Of a DNA stretch of 64,000 bases, positions 1 through 10,921 are shown piece after piece. The notes below the pieces were generated by a model, which did no database searches, had not been told where the DNA came from, and worked only from the letters and a program-made list of their open reading frames with translations. Location: the NCBI GenBank assembly GCA_015039465.1, contig MU130697.1:56160-120159 (forward strand), given 5' to 3'. This DNA is from Phlegmacium glaucopus (Eukaryota > Basidiomycota > Agaricomycetes > Agaricales > Cortinariaceae). The stretch's first letter is position 1; each line of letters begins with the position of its first letter. A program made the position numbers and the translations under genes.

Positions 1-768
1 GTTGTCATTAGAAGCATCCAACGAAAGAGGTAGATCTGGTTCATTTTGACTCGCTTCTGGATTCCGAATAACCTTCAATCCACATTCTTCCCAGAGCAAA
101 CGTGGCAACTGCGGAAGCTGGGCAATGCGTGTCTTTAGCCTTGAAGCGCATACGACGTGCAGCGGTACGCAAAGGCATGGTTTTAGTGAACAAGACGGAC
201 GTCCCCCCACGAGGTGGGCACTTATCGTGGGGAAATGATTTCTAATGACTCATAACTGGAGTATTTTAATTTTTGTAGCTATTCGGAGGTTCGAAGGCCA
301 AGTCTTGATCTTGTAGTGAGTACTAGTCGAGTGCTTGGCAATGAGCAAAAATGGATTTGATCCATTTGCAGCCACAACACGACGTTGCAGAAAAACTACC
401 AGGCGAGTTGCTGTCTCCGATGAACGAAGTTAGCCGCTGATTTCCCGGTGTTCTAGGCCATGTTGCACTGTGGAGTAATTTTGTTTTGTTTGTTGCCACC
501 CTGAATGGTGCTAACAGGGGTCGTATCAAGGCTATACGCCAAACGGTACGAATAGTAGGGATGGACCACCCCCAGGGAGTGCTTCGAACAGGGGATCGAG
601 CGAATGTGCAGTTTGAGTTCATCTCCCACCCAGAGTTTGTTAAAGAGGGTATGAAGCTTTTGTTTCGGGAAGGGAAGACGAAGGTAAGTTTATTTGATAT
701 TTATATTTGTTTTTTTTTTAAAGAAAAAGTGAATATAGGGCCTCGGGGTGATAACGAAATTATTGTAA
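1..768 (+). CDS. GTPBP1/GTPBP2-like translational GTPase, C-terminal part (5' end outside window)
   Basis: Only the last exons lie in the window. Spliced by eye, they read through the C-terminal beta-barrel domains of the GTPBP1/GTPBP2 group of EF-Tu-like GTPases. Visible signatures are a VVIRSIQRKR start, a basic ALKRIRRAAVRKGM segment, AMLHCG followed by AIRQTVRIV, VLRTGDRANVQFEFI, HPEFVKEG, LLFREGKTK and a last short exon GLGVITKLL before a TAA at 766-768. Exons run about 1-29 and 95-209, then several short ones. One intron (403-456) begins with GC instead of GT. The family is linked to ribosome rescue and mRNA surveillance. The G domain is not visible, so the call rests on the C-terminal domains alone. 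Confidence 0.85.
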
Positions 769-824
769 AAAAAATGTAAAACAAATGTAATGAAAGTGGA
801 GTGGCTATTTATAGCTCGATCGTC

Positions 825-3384
825 ATGATTTCTCCTCTTGCGTGCTCAACACCTCTTTCTCATCTACCTTCCTCCATGGACCCAATAATTCAAAGGCTCA
901 ACAGAGACTCAGATCATTGGAGTACTCTAGTATGTTTGCCTTATATTTTTTATCTTTCTTTTGACAAATTTTATAGTCGAGCTTTGATTCCACTCCTTAT
1001 CCAGTCGGGGCTCGCTCAAGCCTCGCAACCATCACTTCAAAGGTCGATTCCTCTCTCTCTCTCTCAAGAACTTCTCTCTGATGTTCTTCTAGTTTACATT
1101 CTCTCCCGATCCCCGGGAATGGGGCTCTTCACTCTCTCCGGACCTCGTCGAGTCCGACGATGAGCTATATACCCCGCTGACTAAAGAACAAGAGTCACTG
1201 GCAGATTTCACAAGTTCACTCTCGCTAAGAGGTATCGGAAACGTAGCATGTCTTCTCATCCTCTGTGTCGCTATTCTGGTGCTATTGTGAGCTTCTGTCT
1301 ACTCCACTGATTGTCGTGTCAGCCATCTTCACACATGTGTAGCATTGGTTATCCCGTCATATCTTACTACAGTAACTCAAGGGCGTCAACGCGCGGTGGA
1401 TTCAATCTAGGTGGTTCCAATGCGACAGGTCAAATACCAAAGTTCAATTTCGCTCTCATCGACCAGGACACACCTCAAGCAGTGTATACCAAAACATCAT
1501 GGGCAGACGGGAAGACTCAGATGCGCTTAGTATTCTCTGACGAATTCAACACTGACGGTCGTTCCTTCTACCCTGGCGATGATCCTTACTGGGAAGCGGT
1601 CGATCTACACTACTGGGTATACTTGATTACTTGTTTTTTCTTCTTCTTCTTCTTTCTGGTCGCTGATCTACACCTAGGCTACAAAAAATCTTGAATGGTA
1701 TGATCCAGCAGCTGTCACCACGCAGGGTGGTTCGTTAGTTATCACTCTTTCCCAGAAGGAAACGCATGATTTGAATTATGAAGGCGGTATGTATTCAAAT
1801 TGATCCATTCGCATATTCCAGCATCACTCATCCTCGATGCAGGTTTAATATCAACCTGGTTAGTCTCTCAATGCCTGTTGCTGGGTTCGCAGCCCATCGT
1901 TTTCACTTTTATATAGGAATAAATTTTGTTTCACAGGCGGTTACGTCGAAACTTCAGTCCAACTTCCAGGTGCCAATAACGTGCTTGGTCTCTGGCCTGC
2001 GATTTGGACCATGGGAAATCTGGGCCGGGCGGGCTATGGTGCATCCCTTGACGGCGTTGTACGTGGCTTATGCTTTCCGTTTTCTTTACTCTTCTCATAA
2101 TATGTGAACGAAAAAGTGGCCGTATACATATGATTCCTGCGATGTAGGGACAGTCGCTAATCAAACTGTCGATGGCCAACCTGCGGCGGCCACTGTAGAT
2201 GGTGATGCAGGAAAAGGAGGGATCCTATCCTACCTGCCGGGTCAACGGTGGTCTCGATGTACTTGTCAAGGCGAAAGCCATCCGGGACCGAAACACAAAG
2301 ATGGGACCTTTGTGGGCAGAGCAGCTCCCGAAATTGACGTCTTCGAAGCTCAAGTGGGGAGACCTGACTTTGTTCTGAAGATTGGGCCAACTAATCGGTT
2401 TTGAAGATCAATCAAGATTCACTCATTGCTCAAGTTTCTCAATCCGCTCAGTGGGCTGTAAGCATGCCTTGTTGAACATCAGACTGGTCAACTGATGCTT
2501 TGGTTTGTTGCAGCCATTCAATAGAGCCTATATTTGGTCGAACACATCGGATAACCTGATAATCCCCAATCCAGGCATTTCTGAGTTGAATACGTTCCTT
2601 GGAAGTGTAACTCAAGAGGCCACTTCTGTTGTCACCAACACCAATACCAGTTGTTACGAACTAGACGGGGGTTGTTACTCTCTGTACGGCTTCGAGGTAA
2701 CTTTACCTGACCGCTTGCGCTGTTGCAACGCTGATTGCTGCTTTTACAGTATAAACCAGGTATTTGGACTTGCAAACCGTCGAAGAATTGATTTGAGCTC
2801 AAGCATTATTTTCCCTGTTCTTTCACAAGGCTTTGATGATGGTGTACGTCTTTGTCCAAGTTGCCAATTCCCAAAATCCCATTCTTTCTCTTATCCAGTA
2901 TATCACATGGATTTCAAGTAATCAGATTGCCTGGACGCTCAAAGCTGCGGGTCTAGGACCTGACCCTAGCGTTCAGATTTCTGCTAGGCCTGTAGCTCAA
3001 GAACCTATGGTATGTGCTCTTGTGTGGATATTCTAAAGGCCGTGCTGATTTTTGGGTCTTAGTACCTTATTGCAAATCTTGGGATGTCGAGAAATTTTGG
3101 ACCAGTTGATCTCGAACATCTGACTTTCCCTACACATATGCGAATTGACTACATCAGAGTTTATCAACCAGTAGACGCGATCAATATTGGTTGCAGCCCA
3201 AAAGATTTCCCCACCGAAGCTTATATCAATCGGTGGGTTACTTTGTTATGTTTTTTTTTTCTTTCTTTCTGACGACGCCCGTTCTGTTAGGTACATAGAG
3301 GCTTATACCAATCCGAATTTAACAACGTGGGTGGATGATTATCAACAACCTTGGCCGAAAAATTCGTTCTTGGGACAATGCTAA
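825..3384 (+). CDS. SKN1: KRE6/SKN1-family GH16 glucan enzyme (beta-1,6-glucan synthesis-associated), type II membrane protein
   Basis: A many-exon gene. The likely start is the ATG at 825 (MISPLACS). A Ser-rich cytosolic N-terminus with the family's REWG block (about 1108-1130) is followed by one transmembrane segment (GIGNVACLLILCVAILVLL, about 1230-1288). The lumenal GH16-like domain then begins with MRLVFSDEFNTDGRSFYPG and DPYWEAVDLHYW. The catalytic signature EIDVFE is at 2330-2347, with both glutamates and the aspartate present. The domain ends with MRIDYIRVYQP and a C-terminal WPKNSFLGQC before TAA at 3382. KRE6/SKN1 proteins act in the secretory pathway in making beta-1,6-glucan. A chitinase gene follows 73 bp downstream on the same strand. 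The N-terminal exons are less certain than the catalytic part. Confidence 0.93.
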
Positions 3385-3457
3385 TAATTGGCCGTTGCAT
3401 ATGTATATTGGATATTATCAATATTTAGATTAGTTAGACATTAGAGTGACATATCAC

Positions 3458-5083
3458 ATGGCTTCATACCAACTTGTCCCCACTTCAGACTCACCAGAGC
3501 GGCTCGCTACTACTACAAAACATCCTCATCGCACGCGTATTCTTGTTATTCTTCTTTGCGTAGTCACTTTTCTATTCTACTGGATTGGTTGGCGTACATC
3601 TCCAGCGATGTCTCATGACGGGAAATATAGTATTGGATAGTATGTCCAAGCCATCCTATATTAAATATGTCAACCCTTAACCTATTGATATCAGCTTCGT
3701 CAATTGGTATTTCCGGTTCAACGTTCTCAGCGTCAGCTAACTTGAATCCTAGGGGTATCTATGGACGAAAGTTCCCTCCGAGTTTGATTCCTGTCAAGGA
3801 CCTCACGTAAGTTGTTTGATAATTTGAGAGGAACAATTTTGAGTTTATTCTTTCTTGTCAGCCACATTCTGTATGCTTTCGCCAATGTCAGAGCTGACAG
3901 TGGTGAGGTATTCCTCTCTGACCTATGGGCTGACCAAGACATCCATTACCCCGGCGATTCATGGAATGACGTCGGTACCAACCTCTATGGCAACTTGAAG
4001 GCAATTTATAATCTCAAAAAGCAAAACCGCCATTTGAAAGTGCTGCTTAGTATTGGAGGATGGACTTATTCGCCTTCATTCCATCCAGTCGTTGTTAATC
4101 CGACCTTGAGAACAAGGTTTGTTCAGAGCTCTATCAAAATTTTGGAGGATTATGGATTGGACGGGCTTGATGTGGACTATGAATATCCTGGAAACGATGA
4201 ACAAGCTCGTGGTTATGTTGAATTATTGAAGGAGATGAGGATTGAATTAGACAAGCACTCGGGGACGAATGGTAAAGGATGTAAATTCCTTCTCTCGGTA
4301 AGCATTTACCCAATGGGTGTTGAGGGTGTTTTGTTTACTTTAATGGCAGATCGCTGCACCTTGTGGACCTGATAATTACAAGAAATTACATGTCGCTGCG
4401 ATGGACATTTATTTGGATTTTTGGAATCTTATGGCTTATGATTTCGGTAACAATTTCTATACACTGCTCCTCCCAGGATATCATGAATGACGTCATTATG
4501 CACTCAAGCTGGCTCATGGGATAGCATCGCAAATCACCAGGCAAATCTTTACGGCGGACCTCTCAGCGCTTGCGCAGCTGTTGATTGGTACATAAATGCT
4601 GGCGTACCACGAAACAAAGTCGTTCTCGGCATGCCTCTATACGGCAGATCATTCTCCAATACTCAAGGGCCTGGATCACCATTCTCCGGTATCGGCCAAG
4701 GAACTTGGGAGAAGGGCGTCTATGATTACCGTGTATTACCCTTACCTGGCTCAACCGTACATTTCGACCACAACGCGACAGCTAGTTGGACTTATGATGC
4801 GTCCAAACGAGAGATGATCAGCTTTGACAATGAGGAGGTTGCCAGGGTAAAAGGCGAATATATTAGGAGGGAGAGATTGGGAGGAAGTATGTTTTGGGAG
4901 CTCAGTGGAGATAAGGGTTCCTCAAGGGAAGGCATGGAAGGTGGGCCAGGAAAGGAAGCACAGCCTGGACAGAGTCTGGTGACCATTGTCAAGGACGCAA
5001 TGGGAAGCCTGGAAAGGAGCAGCAATTGGCTCTCGTATAATGAGAGCAAGTTTGGCAACATGAGGAAAGGGATGTCATCATAA
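3458..5083 (+). CDS. GH18 chitinase with N-terminal membrane anchor
   Basis: The start ATG at 3458 gives MASYQLVPTSDSPERLA, then a hydrophobic segment (ILVILLCVVTFLFYWIGW, about residues 30-47), so the enzyme is probably anchored as a type II membrane protein or cleaved at a signal anchor. The GH18 barrel begins YFVNWGIYGRKFPP, encoded partly by a 12-nt micro-exon (3695-3706). The catalytic DGLDVDYEYP (DxxDxDxE, about 4159-4188) is intact, with Glu as the proton donor. Further family blocks are VLLSIGGWTYS, GMPLYGRSF and GSMFWELSGDK. The protein hydrolyses beta-1,4 N-acetylglucosamine polymers in the wall. The stop TAA is at 5081. The tandem position behind the GH16 gene fits a wall-remodelling pair. 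Confidence 0.93.
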
Positions 5084-5163
5084 AGTAAAACCGAATATGG
5101 ATCATTCTAAGCTCGAGACACCTAAATACTTAACATTCACAACGACATTTGTTTTTTACTGAA

Positions 5164-6045
5164 TTATCCAGACATAATTGGGTGATATGCACGGTTACCA
5201 GCTGCCCATTGGTGGCCCGCATCAGCGGCAACACCTGTCCATAACACACAGAAAGAGATCAAGATGCTCAATATCCACGATATTGTATGGAGGACGTATG
5301 CAATCCCTAAGCGCGGGGGGGGCAATAAATATCAATGAAGTGGCGAACGGCCATGTAGAACTCACCTGGGCGTGCCTGCTTAAAGGATGGGTAATTTGAA
5401 TTGTAGTACATTTCTGTAATGAGTGCAAACGTTGATATTTGGCAGACGGCTAAGAGACCAAGATAAAAAGACTTGAACTTTATAGAATTTAGAAAAAAAC
5501 ACACCTTGGAATAGTACCAGCCCGGACACTGCTCTCCATATCCGCCTTCTTCTTGAATGAGTGGTGACACCAAAAAGGATGGCGACCAACGAAACAGAAG
5601 CGAATCCAATTGCCAATTCATCGATGTATCCTGCACTTACCCAAGCAGCGCAGAATGTCTTGTTTTCTTTCTCGCATTGATCTGTAACACTGCCTGGGAA
5701 GTGACGGCATTCGTAATTCTTGTATGATATCTTGCCTTTACCATCCCCAGATGGAATTTCAGAGAGAGTTAATTGACATCGCTCGTGTAAGCCGAATGTG
5801 ACGGTGACTCTTGTATAGAGAACTTCATCGTAATGGACAACGAGCCTATGCGCATCCAATCGCAGAACCCCCGTCGGTTAATGCATTCCTAGTAAAGGAA
5901 AGATGGGTACCAGTCTGGTCGATGGGCAGAAAGGACATTCTAAAAGACCATGAGCAAAAGCGGTTTGTTAGTGGTAGCAATAACAGACCATCAAAAGTGT
6001 TAGAGCAACAGCGGCAAAAGTAACGAAATACGATGTTTTCCTCAT
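5164..6045 (-). CDS. Four-helix (tetraspan) membrane protein, possibly SUR7/PalI-like
   Basis: Spliced on the minus strand from ATG at 6045 (MRKTSYFVTFAAVALTLLM, helix 1) through an extracytoplasmic-looking loop with VTVTFGLHERCQ and several cysteines (YKNYECRHFPG, QCEKENKTFC). Helix 2 is ELAIGFASVSLVAILFGV, followed by a basic turn HSRRRRIW, helix 3 around VSGLVLF and YLGLLAVCQISTFALI, and a last helix AYVLHTISWILSILISFCVL. It ends HQWAAGNRAYHPIMSG with the stop at 5164. The topology and the Cys-bearing first loop resemble SUR7/PalI or claudin-type tetraspans of the fungal plasma membrane. I do not recognise a specific family, so no function is assigned. Confidence 0.62.
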
Positions 6046-6312
6046 GGTTGGGGGGTTGAGAACAAAGCTGGCTTTCATTAAGTAATTACATATGTCATAA
6101 TTGCGGGGATTATGCTGGACATGCGCGCTATCTCATTCTAGCCACTTCCTCACATGCCTACCAAGCCACAGCGCAAATCCCGCACCAGATAAGCCCGGGA
6201 ACTGTCGATAAGGATACTCCCAAGTCATTGGCGCACCAAAGGCTGGAGGTTTAGGATGCAATATATAAATATGCGTAACATATGTCACTAACAGTCACTA
6301 CGTCCTTCTTGA
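6046..6312. other. Region between tetraspan gene and PNS1-like gene
   Basis: Contains the 5' flank of the tetraspan gene and the 3' flank of the PNS1-like gene. A short coding-like stretch near 6131-6190 on the minus strand (FPGLSGAGFALWLG before a TGA) could be an alternative last exon of the PNS1-like gene. I could not decide between it and the nearer stop. Confidence 0.3.
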
Positions 6313-8715
6313 TCACGAGAGTGTATACCTATCTGCAATCATCTACATACAGAAAAGTCAAATCATTGTGTGCAATTAATACACAAGGACTCTTACCGTA
6401 AACAAGCTAGGTGCTCGAATAGCTAATACTTGGGGATCCTCCCCAAGGCCCACAAATCTGTCCAACAGTCAGATGTTCTTCGTAAGGTCCTAGAGCGGTA
6501 TACAACTCACATCGTCGACACACCAGCTTCTATGGCTGAGGACATAGTCATTGCTGTAATGGTTTGTCAACAAGTATATCTCTCGATCACAAGGGTAGAC
6601 TTACAACACACAAGCCCAATCAGGAAGGAAAACAAAAGGATAGGTGCAGTATATTGTCCACCCGTATTGTAGGAAGGTGCGGTGACTGTTGTTTCCCTGT
6701 CAATGATCGAGCATAACGCAGCCAAGTAGGACGTACACCGAGTGTAGAGATATGCAAATAAGGAGCATAGTAGTCCGATAGCATAAGAGCCCCACATCAT
6801 TGCTGGTCAAGATTAAGTGTGCATGCAAGAAAATTGAAATCGAGAACTACTCACTCATCCCCACAAGGGAGTCATTGATCAAAGCATCGATGCCTAAAAG
6901 AAGTATGATTGCCTGGTCCACTGGAGGTCAAAGTACTTACCTCTATCTTTAAATAACTTCCAAGTGTCTTTGGCAGCTGCGATATACGGTTTGCCATATA
7001 ACGCTGTCGAACGATATCTGTCAAGAACTTGTTTTTGGCAGATACAGAGAAGCCAATATACCGATTTCAATGTACGCATATCTAGAATAACACGTAAATA
7101 CGTTGAACGAAGAATACCTGAAAACTGCGCACCTGTTAAAGTACTCCACAGTACTTTCAAGGAGTCCAATGAAACATGATGCGCAACACGCTAGGCATAC
7201 TTCAACAGCTAAGAGGTCCTATTTTAACCTCTGTTCCACATGGACAAGGGTAGGCAGGACTCACGATGACCATCTGCATTTGCATTGTTCATGGCTGCAT
7301 TTAAGATCAACCTCAACAGGTCCAAGATAGTAACAATCAAAGAGCCAAATGCAATTGATCCCAAGGAGAAGGTTGACGCACGTCCGAATGCGGATAACGT
7401 TGGATGTTTAGGCTGTAACTATCGGTCAAAAGACTGAAAGTTCATCTCGTGGTAGTCGACGCACCATTTCACCAAGGCTGCGAGGACCGAAGTAGTACCA
7501 GGATCCGAATGGGCCACCAGCGAGGGTCGCTAGCGAAACGTTGCCTATGACTTGTGAAGTCCATAGGAAGGAAAACGTCTCAAAGAAGATAAGACCGGCC
7601 ACTTTGCCACTGGAACAGTTTGACGTATCACAAGCTAAAAAAAAATATGAGCAAAGGTCTGATATAATAATTTATCAAACCTACATGGGTTTCCTGGGGT
7701 CCACTTCGCATAACTATTTCCCATTCATTTCATGATTAGGCACAAAAAACGAAGACTTACGTCGCTATCACAGTAAATGTATACCACCTGTGTATGAGAA
7801 TTAAACGTCAATAATCCATGAGTAGTCTGTGTGAGCCTCACGCTGCCAATCCTGCTTGCAGGAATAATGCAGTAAAGGCGACAACGTATACGCTGGTATG
7901 ATGTTTTGTTACGTCCATGACGACTTGGAGAAGTAAAGATGTGAGCGGTATGCGCGACCTGAAGCCAAAGTAGGACATGACGGAGAGGACAGCCACTATG
8001 GTGAATATAATGGCACCCGCTATACCGCAAATGATAATCAGCCACTGATCGCCTTTTCACAATAAGCGATACTCACAGTAGTACCTGGTTATCCAGTAAT
8101 ATATGCATATACCGCTGGAGAACAATAATAGAGCTAAGCTCTCGTGAATCAGCGATAAAGAACAAAACATACATGTTAAGCAAAATCGTAAGAATCAGGG
8201 TGATATGCATGATGATTTTAGTGAATAAACGGGTCAAAATGAGAAAAACGACTGAAAGGAACACCGCCGCTGCAGTAACAAGAAGAAGCAGATAGATAGT
8301 GCTCCTGTTGGCAGAAATATCAGAATGAGAAAACGAGGAGAAAACGAGGAGAAAACGTCAAAACCTGTTCAATGTCACTGGACTGCCTGCTTGACCGCCC
8401 GCCTTACCAAGGCCTCCCCCTAATCCTCCTTGTGATATCCATGCATTCAAGACTATGCCTGACAAGGCGGCGAATCCTAGAAGCTAGAAGAACTGTCGCT
8501 TTGTGGAGGCAAAATATAAGACGATATATTCATACTTGTAACACAAAAAATATGAGAAAAATTGGATCGTTTATTCTGTTTTTCGGCTTGAATCGAGCTT
8601 CCTGGGTTTTGACATCACTACCATTGTATGCCAACAATGGGTCGGGCGAGGGAGTATAATTTTGTTGCCCATAGGTAGAGGTGGGACCGGGGGAAGTGAC
8701 GGGTTGTTGGTACAT
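6313..8715 (-). CDS. PNS1: PNS1-like choline transporter-like protein (CTL/SLC44 family)
   Basis: The start ATG at 8715 gives MYQQPVTSPGPTS, a short Pro/Ser/Gln-rich cytosolic tail, then the family's FKPKNRINDPIFLI leading into helix 1. Many small exons follow. Recognisable parts are a multi-helix core (IIICGIAGAIIFTIVAVLSV, FRSRIPLTSLLLQVV, HHTSVYVVAFTALFLQ), YDSLKVLWSTLTGAQFSG, the loop IDALINDSLVG, then MMWGSYAIGLLCSLFAYLYTR and QYTAPILLFSFLIGLV. The C-terminal block is AIEAGVSTIFVGLGEDPQVLA and ends MIADRY. Fungal PNS1 proteins are plasma-membrane proteins related to animal choline transporters, but substrate transport in fungi is not settled. The very C-terminus is uncertain; 6313 is the simplest stop. 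Confidence 0.85.
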
Positions 8716-9447
8716 ATGGGCTTGCCGTATGGCGAGATAGGCGAGTTTAAGCGGAGGAACGTAGAATTAGAAGCAGTACGTCCCGTACTATATAGGCCTG
8801 TGCACGTGACATTCATAATTGAGCTAGAAGCAGTTATAGATTAGGAAGATGGAGCACGTTGCAATAAACTCAGATAGTGTAAAGCAGCCTTAGGATGCGA
8901 ATGGTAAGAACCCGACCCGGAAAGGGAGGGGCATCATACATAAATTCGATTGACCTGGTATGTAGACCGTGATGCAAGCGAGGCAAATGGCCCAGTAAAT
9001 CCGGGATACCAGGCACTTGCTGTCGCGTCCATAAAGCCTGAGATAAGTGGGATGTCGCCGCTCTGGCCAAAAGCTTGCAATCTTGAATAATTCTTTATTT
9101 TTTCCCCGTCTACTTGAGCTTTAGATACATCGCATGCTATATTGCGTCAACAAAAAAAAAGTAAAACAAAAGTCCGATGAAAGTGCTCATACATTATGTG
9201 CTCACGACATCAACCAATATACAATACTCGCGTAGAGTCCGTTAACGTGGCACTGGTCTCAACTGCCATCATAGATCCAGGTTAGTTAGTCTTGATATGT
9301 CTTGATAGGCAGACCCATACCGCAAACAAGTTTGGGGAGCTCGGATTGTCAACAGAGGCCAACGAATCTGAACAAAAGTCATCTGTGACATGTCGAATAT
9401 ATATATATGCACACGTGATCGATACCATCTACATTACAATGCAGCTG
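8716..9447. other. Intergenic region, PNS1 promoter side and PP2C 3' side
   Basis: I see no convincing gene here. It holds the upstream region of the PNS1-like gene and the downstream region of the PP2C gene. There is a short ATAT run near 9400-9410. An open stretch at 8870-9070 on the minus strand has no recognisable motif. Confidence 0.4.
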
Positions 9448-10816
9448 CTATCCTGCTTGGGGTGTGTGATGTTTAAATCTAACAACGATGGCAGTAACAT
9501 TATCCGTGGTATGATTTTCTAACGCGTGTCTTAGCAATGCTTGGCTGGCCTCTTGTGCATCCTCGATATCGCGAACAAGTTCAACAGCACCCTGATCAGT
9601 GATAACATCCCAAAGCTGAAAACAAAGATGTCGATGTGTGAGCTTTGAAACTTGAGGTAGATCACATACCCCGTCACAAGCCAAAATCAGGAACTCATCT
9701 TCTTCACAGAGCTCAGTTTCTGTTGTGTACGGTTCACCCACAACAAATTCCTTCATCGAAGAATCACCGAGACTCCGCGTTACCGCAAGCACGCCGTTCA
9801 CTCGGCCACTCATCACAAATCCACCAGCATCTGTTATGCGCTTCGCCTCTTGTTTGTCGGAGCCTTTATGATCGTATGTGAGGCGTACCGCCTTACCTGC
9901 GCGGCATAAAACTCCACGTGCGTCACCTGCATTGGCGCTGTAAAGTACACGCCGGGTATCTGATGGAGGAATGATAACAGGGACCTCTTCTCCAGATATT
10001 TGGGATGTAGCAGGAGACGATGAACCAGAGATGGATGATGAAGCTAGCTTGTTTGAACCACTTCCCAGACTTCGTAGGGCCTTTCTAATGCGCCTGCTGC
10101 TGCTAGATAGTTTATTTTGCACTCTCTTGCTGGTCTTGATTTCGAGGTCAGACTTTGGTCCGAGTCTTGGGGAAGGGGGGAGACTACTGGAGGCTCCCTG
10201 GGCTTCCAAGTTGCTGTCAAGGTTTGTTCCAGAAAGAGGAGAGTCGGTGGGTGATGAAGGTAGACTGAGGAAGGACTGTTGACCACTAGAATCCTCTAAA
10301 CGCAAGAAAGCGGTCACAGCGGTACACCCGGAATGAATCTTGCCATCGGATGCTTCGCACATGCGAGAAAGATGCTCATCGACAGTGTGGAAGGATTCAT
10401 TCAGGATTTCTGGAATGCGGAGAGCCGGAGATGCATGTATTGCGTCAAGAAAATGCTGCAAAGATATCAGTGGCACAGAGAGATGATAGACAGGAAGCCA
10501 CAGACCTCATGAAAATGAGATCCGCACCATTCTGCGGCATGTTTACCAGCATGACCATCGAATACAGCAAAGAATCCTTGACCTCTTATGGCGTCAAAGT
10601 CGACAACGAAAGAATGAGAGTCCTCCATGGTGCGACGAGTACCTTTGTCTTCCGAAACACCTACACGAAATGTTGGATGATTTGTGGAGTGGCGATTGAG
10701 AATCTATAGTGAATTAGCTATATATGAATAATACAAGAGATGTAACGTACACCATGGGTATCCAAGTCTGCTGCTGTGATAGATTTTGAGCGGGCGTTTG
10801 GAGAATCGGAGAACAT
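9448..10816 (-). CDS. PTC1: PP2C-type protein phosphatase (PTC1-like) with a Ser-rich insertion
   Basis: The start ATG at 10816 gives MFSDSPNARSKSITAADLD. The metal-binding PP2C motifs appear in order: GVSEDKGTRRTMEDSH, FFAVFDGHAG, SGCTAV, LYSANAGDARGVL, LTYDHKG, LAVTRSLGD, LACDG followed by LWDVITDQ, and TTDNVTAIVVRF. The stop is at 9448. A Ser/Pro/basic low-complexity insertion of about 100 residues sits between SGCTAVTAFL and LYSANAGD (about residues 149-255); compact PTC1 proteins lack it. A 54-nt intron (9616-9669) between ACDG and LWDV has no stop and keeps frame. PTC1-type phosphatases dampen stress MAP kinase pathways. The role here is inferred from family only. Confidence 0.92.
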
Positions 10817-10921
10817 GATTGTCCTAGTTCAAAGTCGAATCAGTCGGAGTTTTCCGAACATCTAGAGCCATGGGCTGATTCGGAGTTGTCCGATCGTCTC
10901 TTCATCTTCTCCACACAGTGT

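Noticed and set aside
1044..1062. CT dinucleotide run as a functional repeat
   Set aside because: It is the pyrimidine tract of an intron in the KRE6/SKN1 gene.
8870..9070. Minus-strand open frame of 66 codons
   Set aside because: Short, no motif, in a promoter region.
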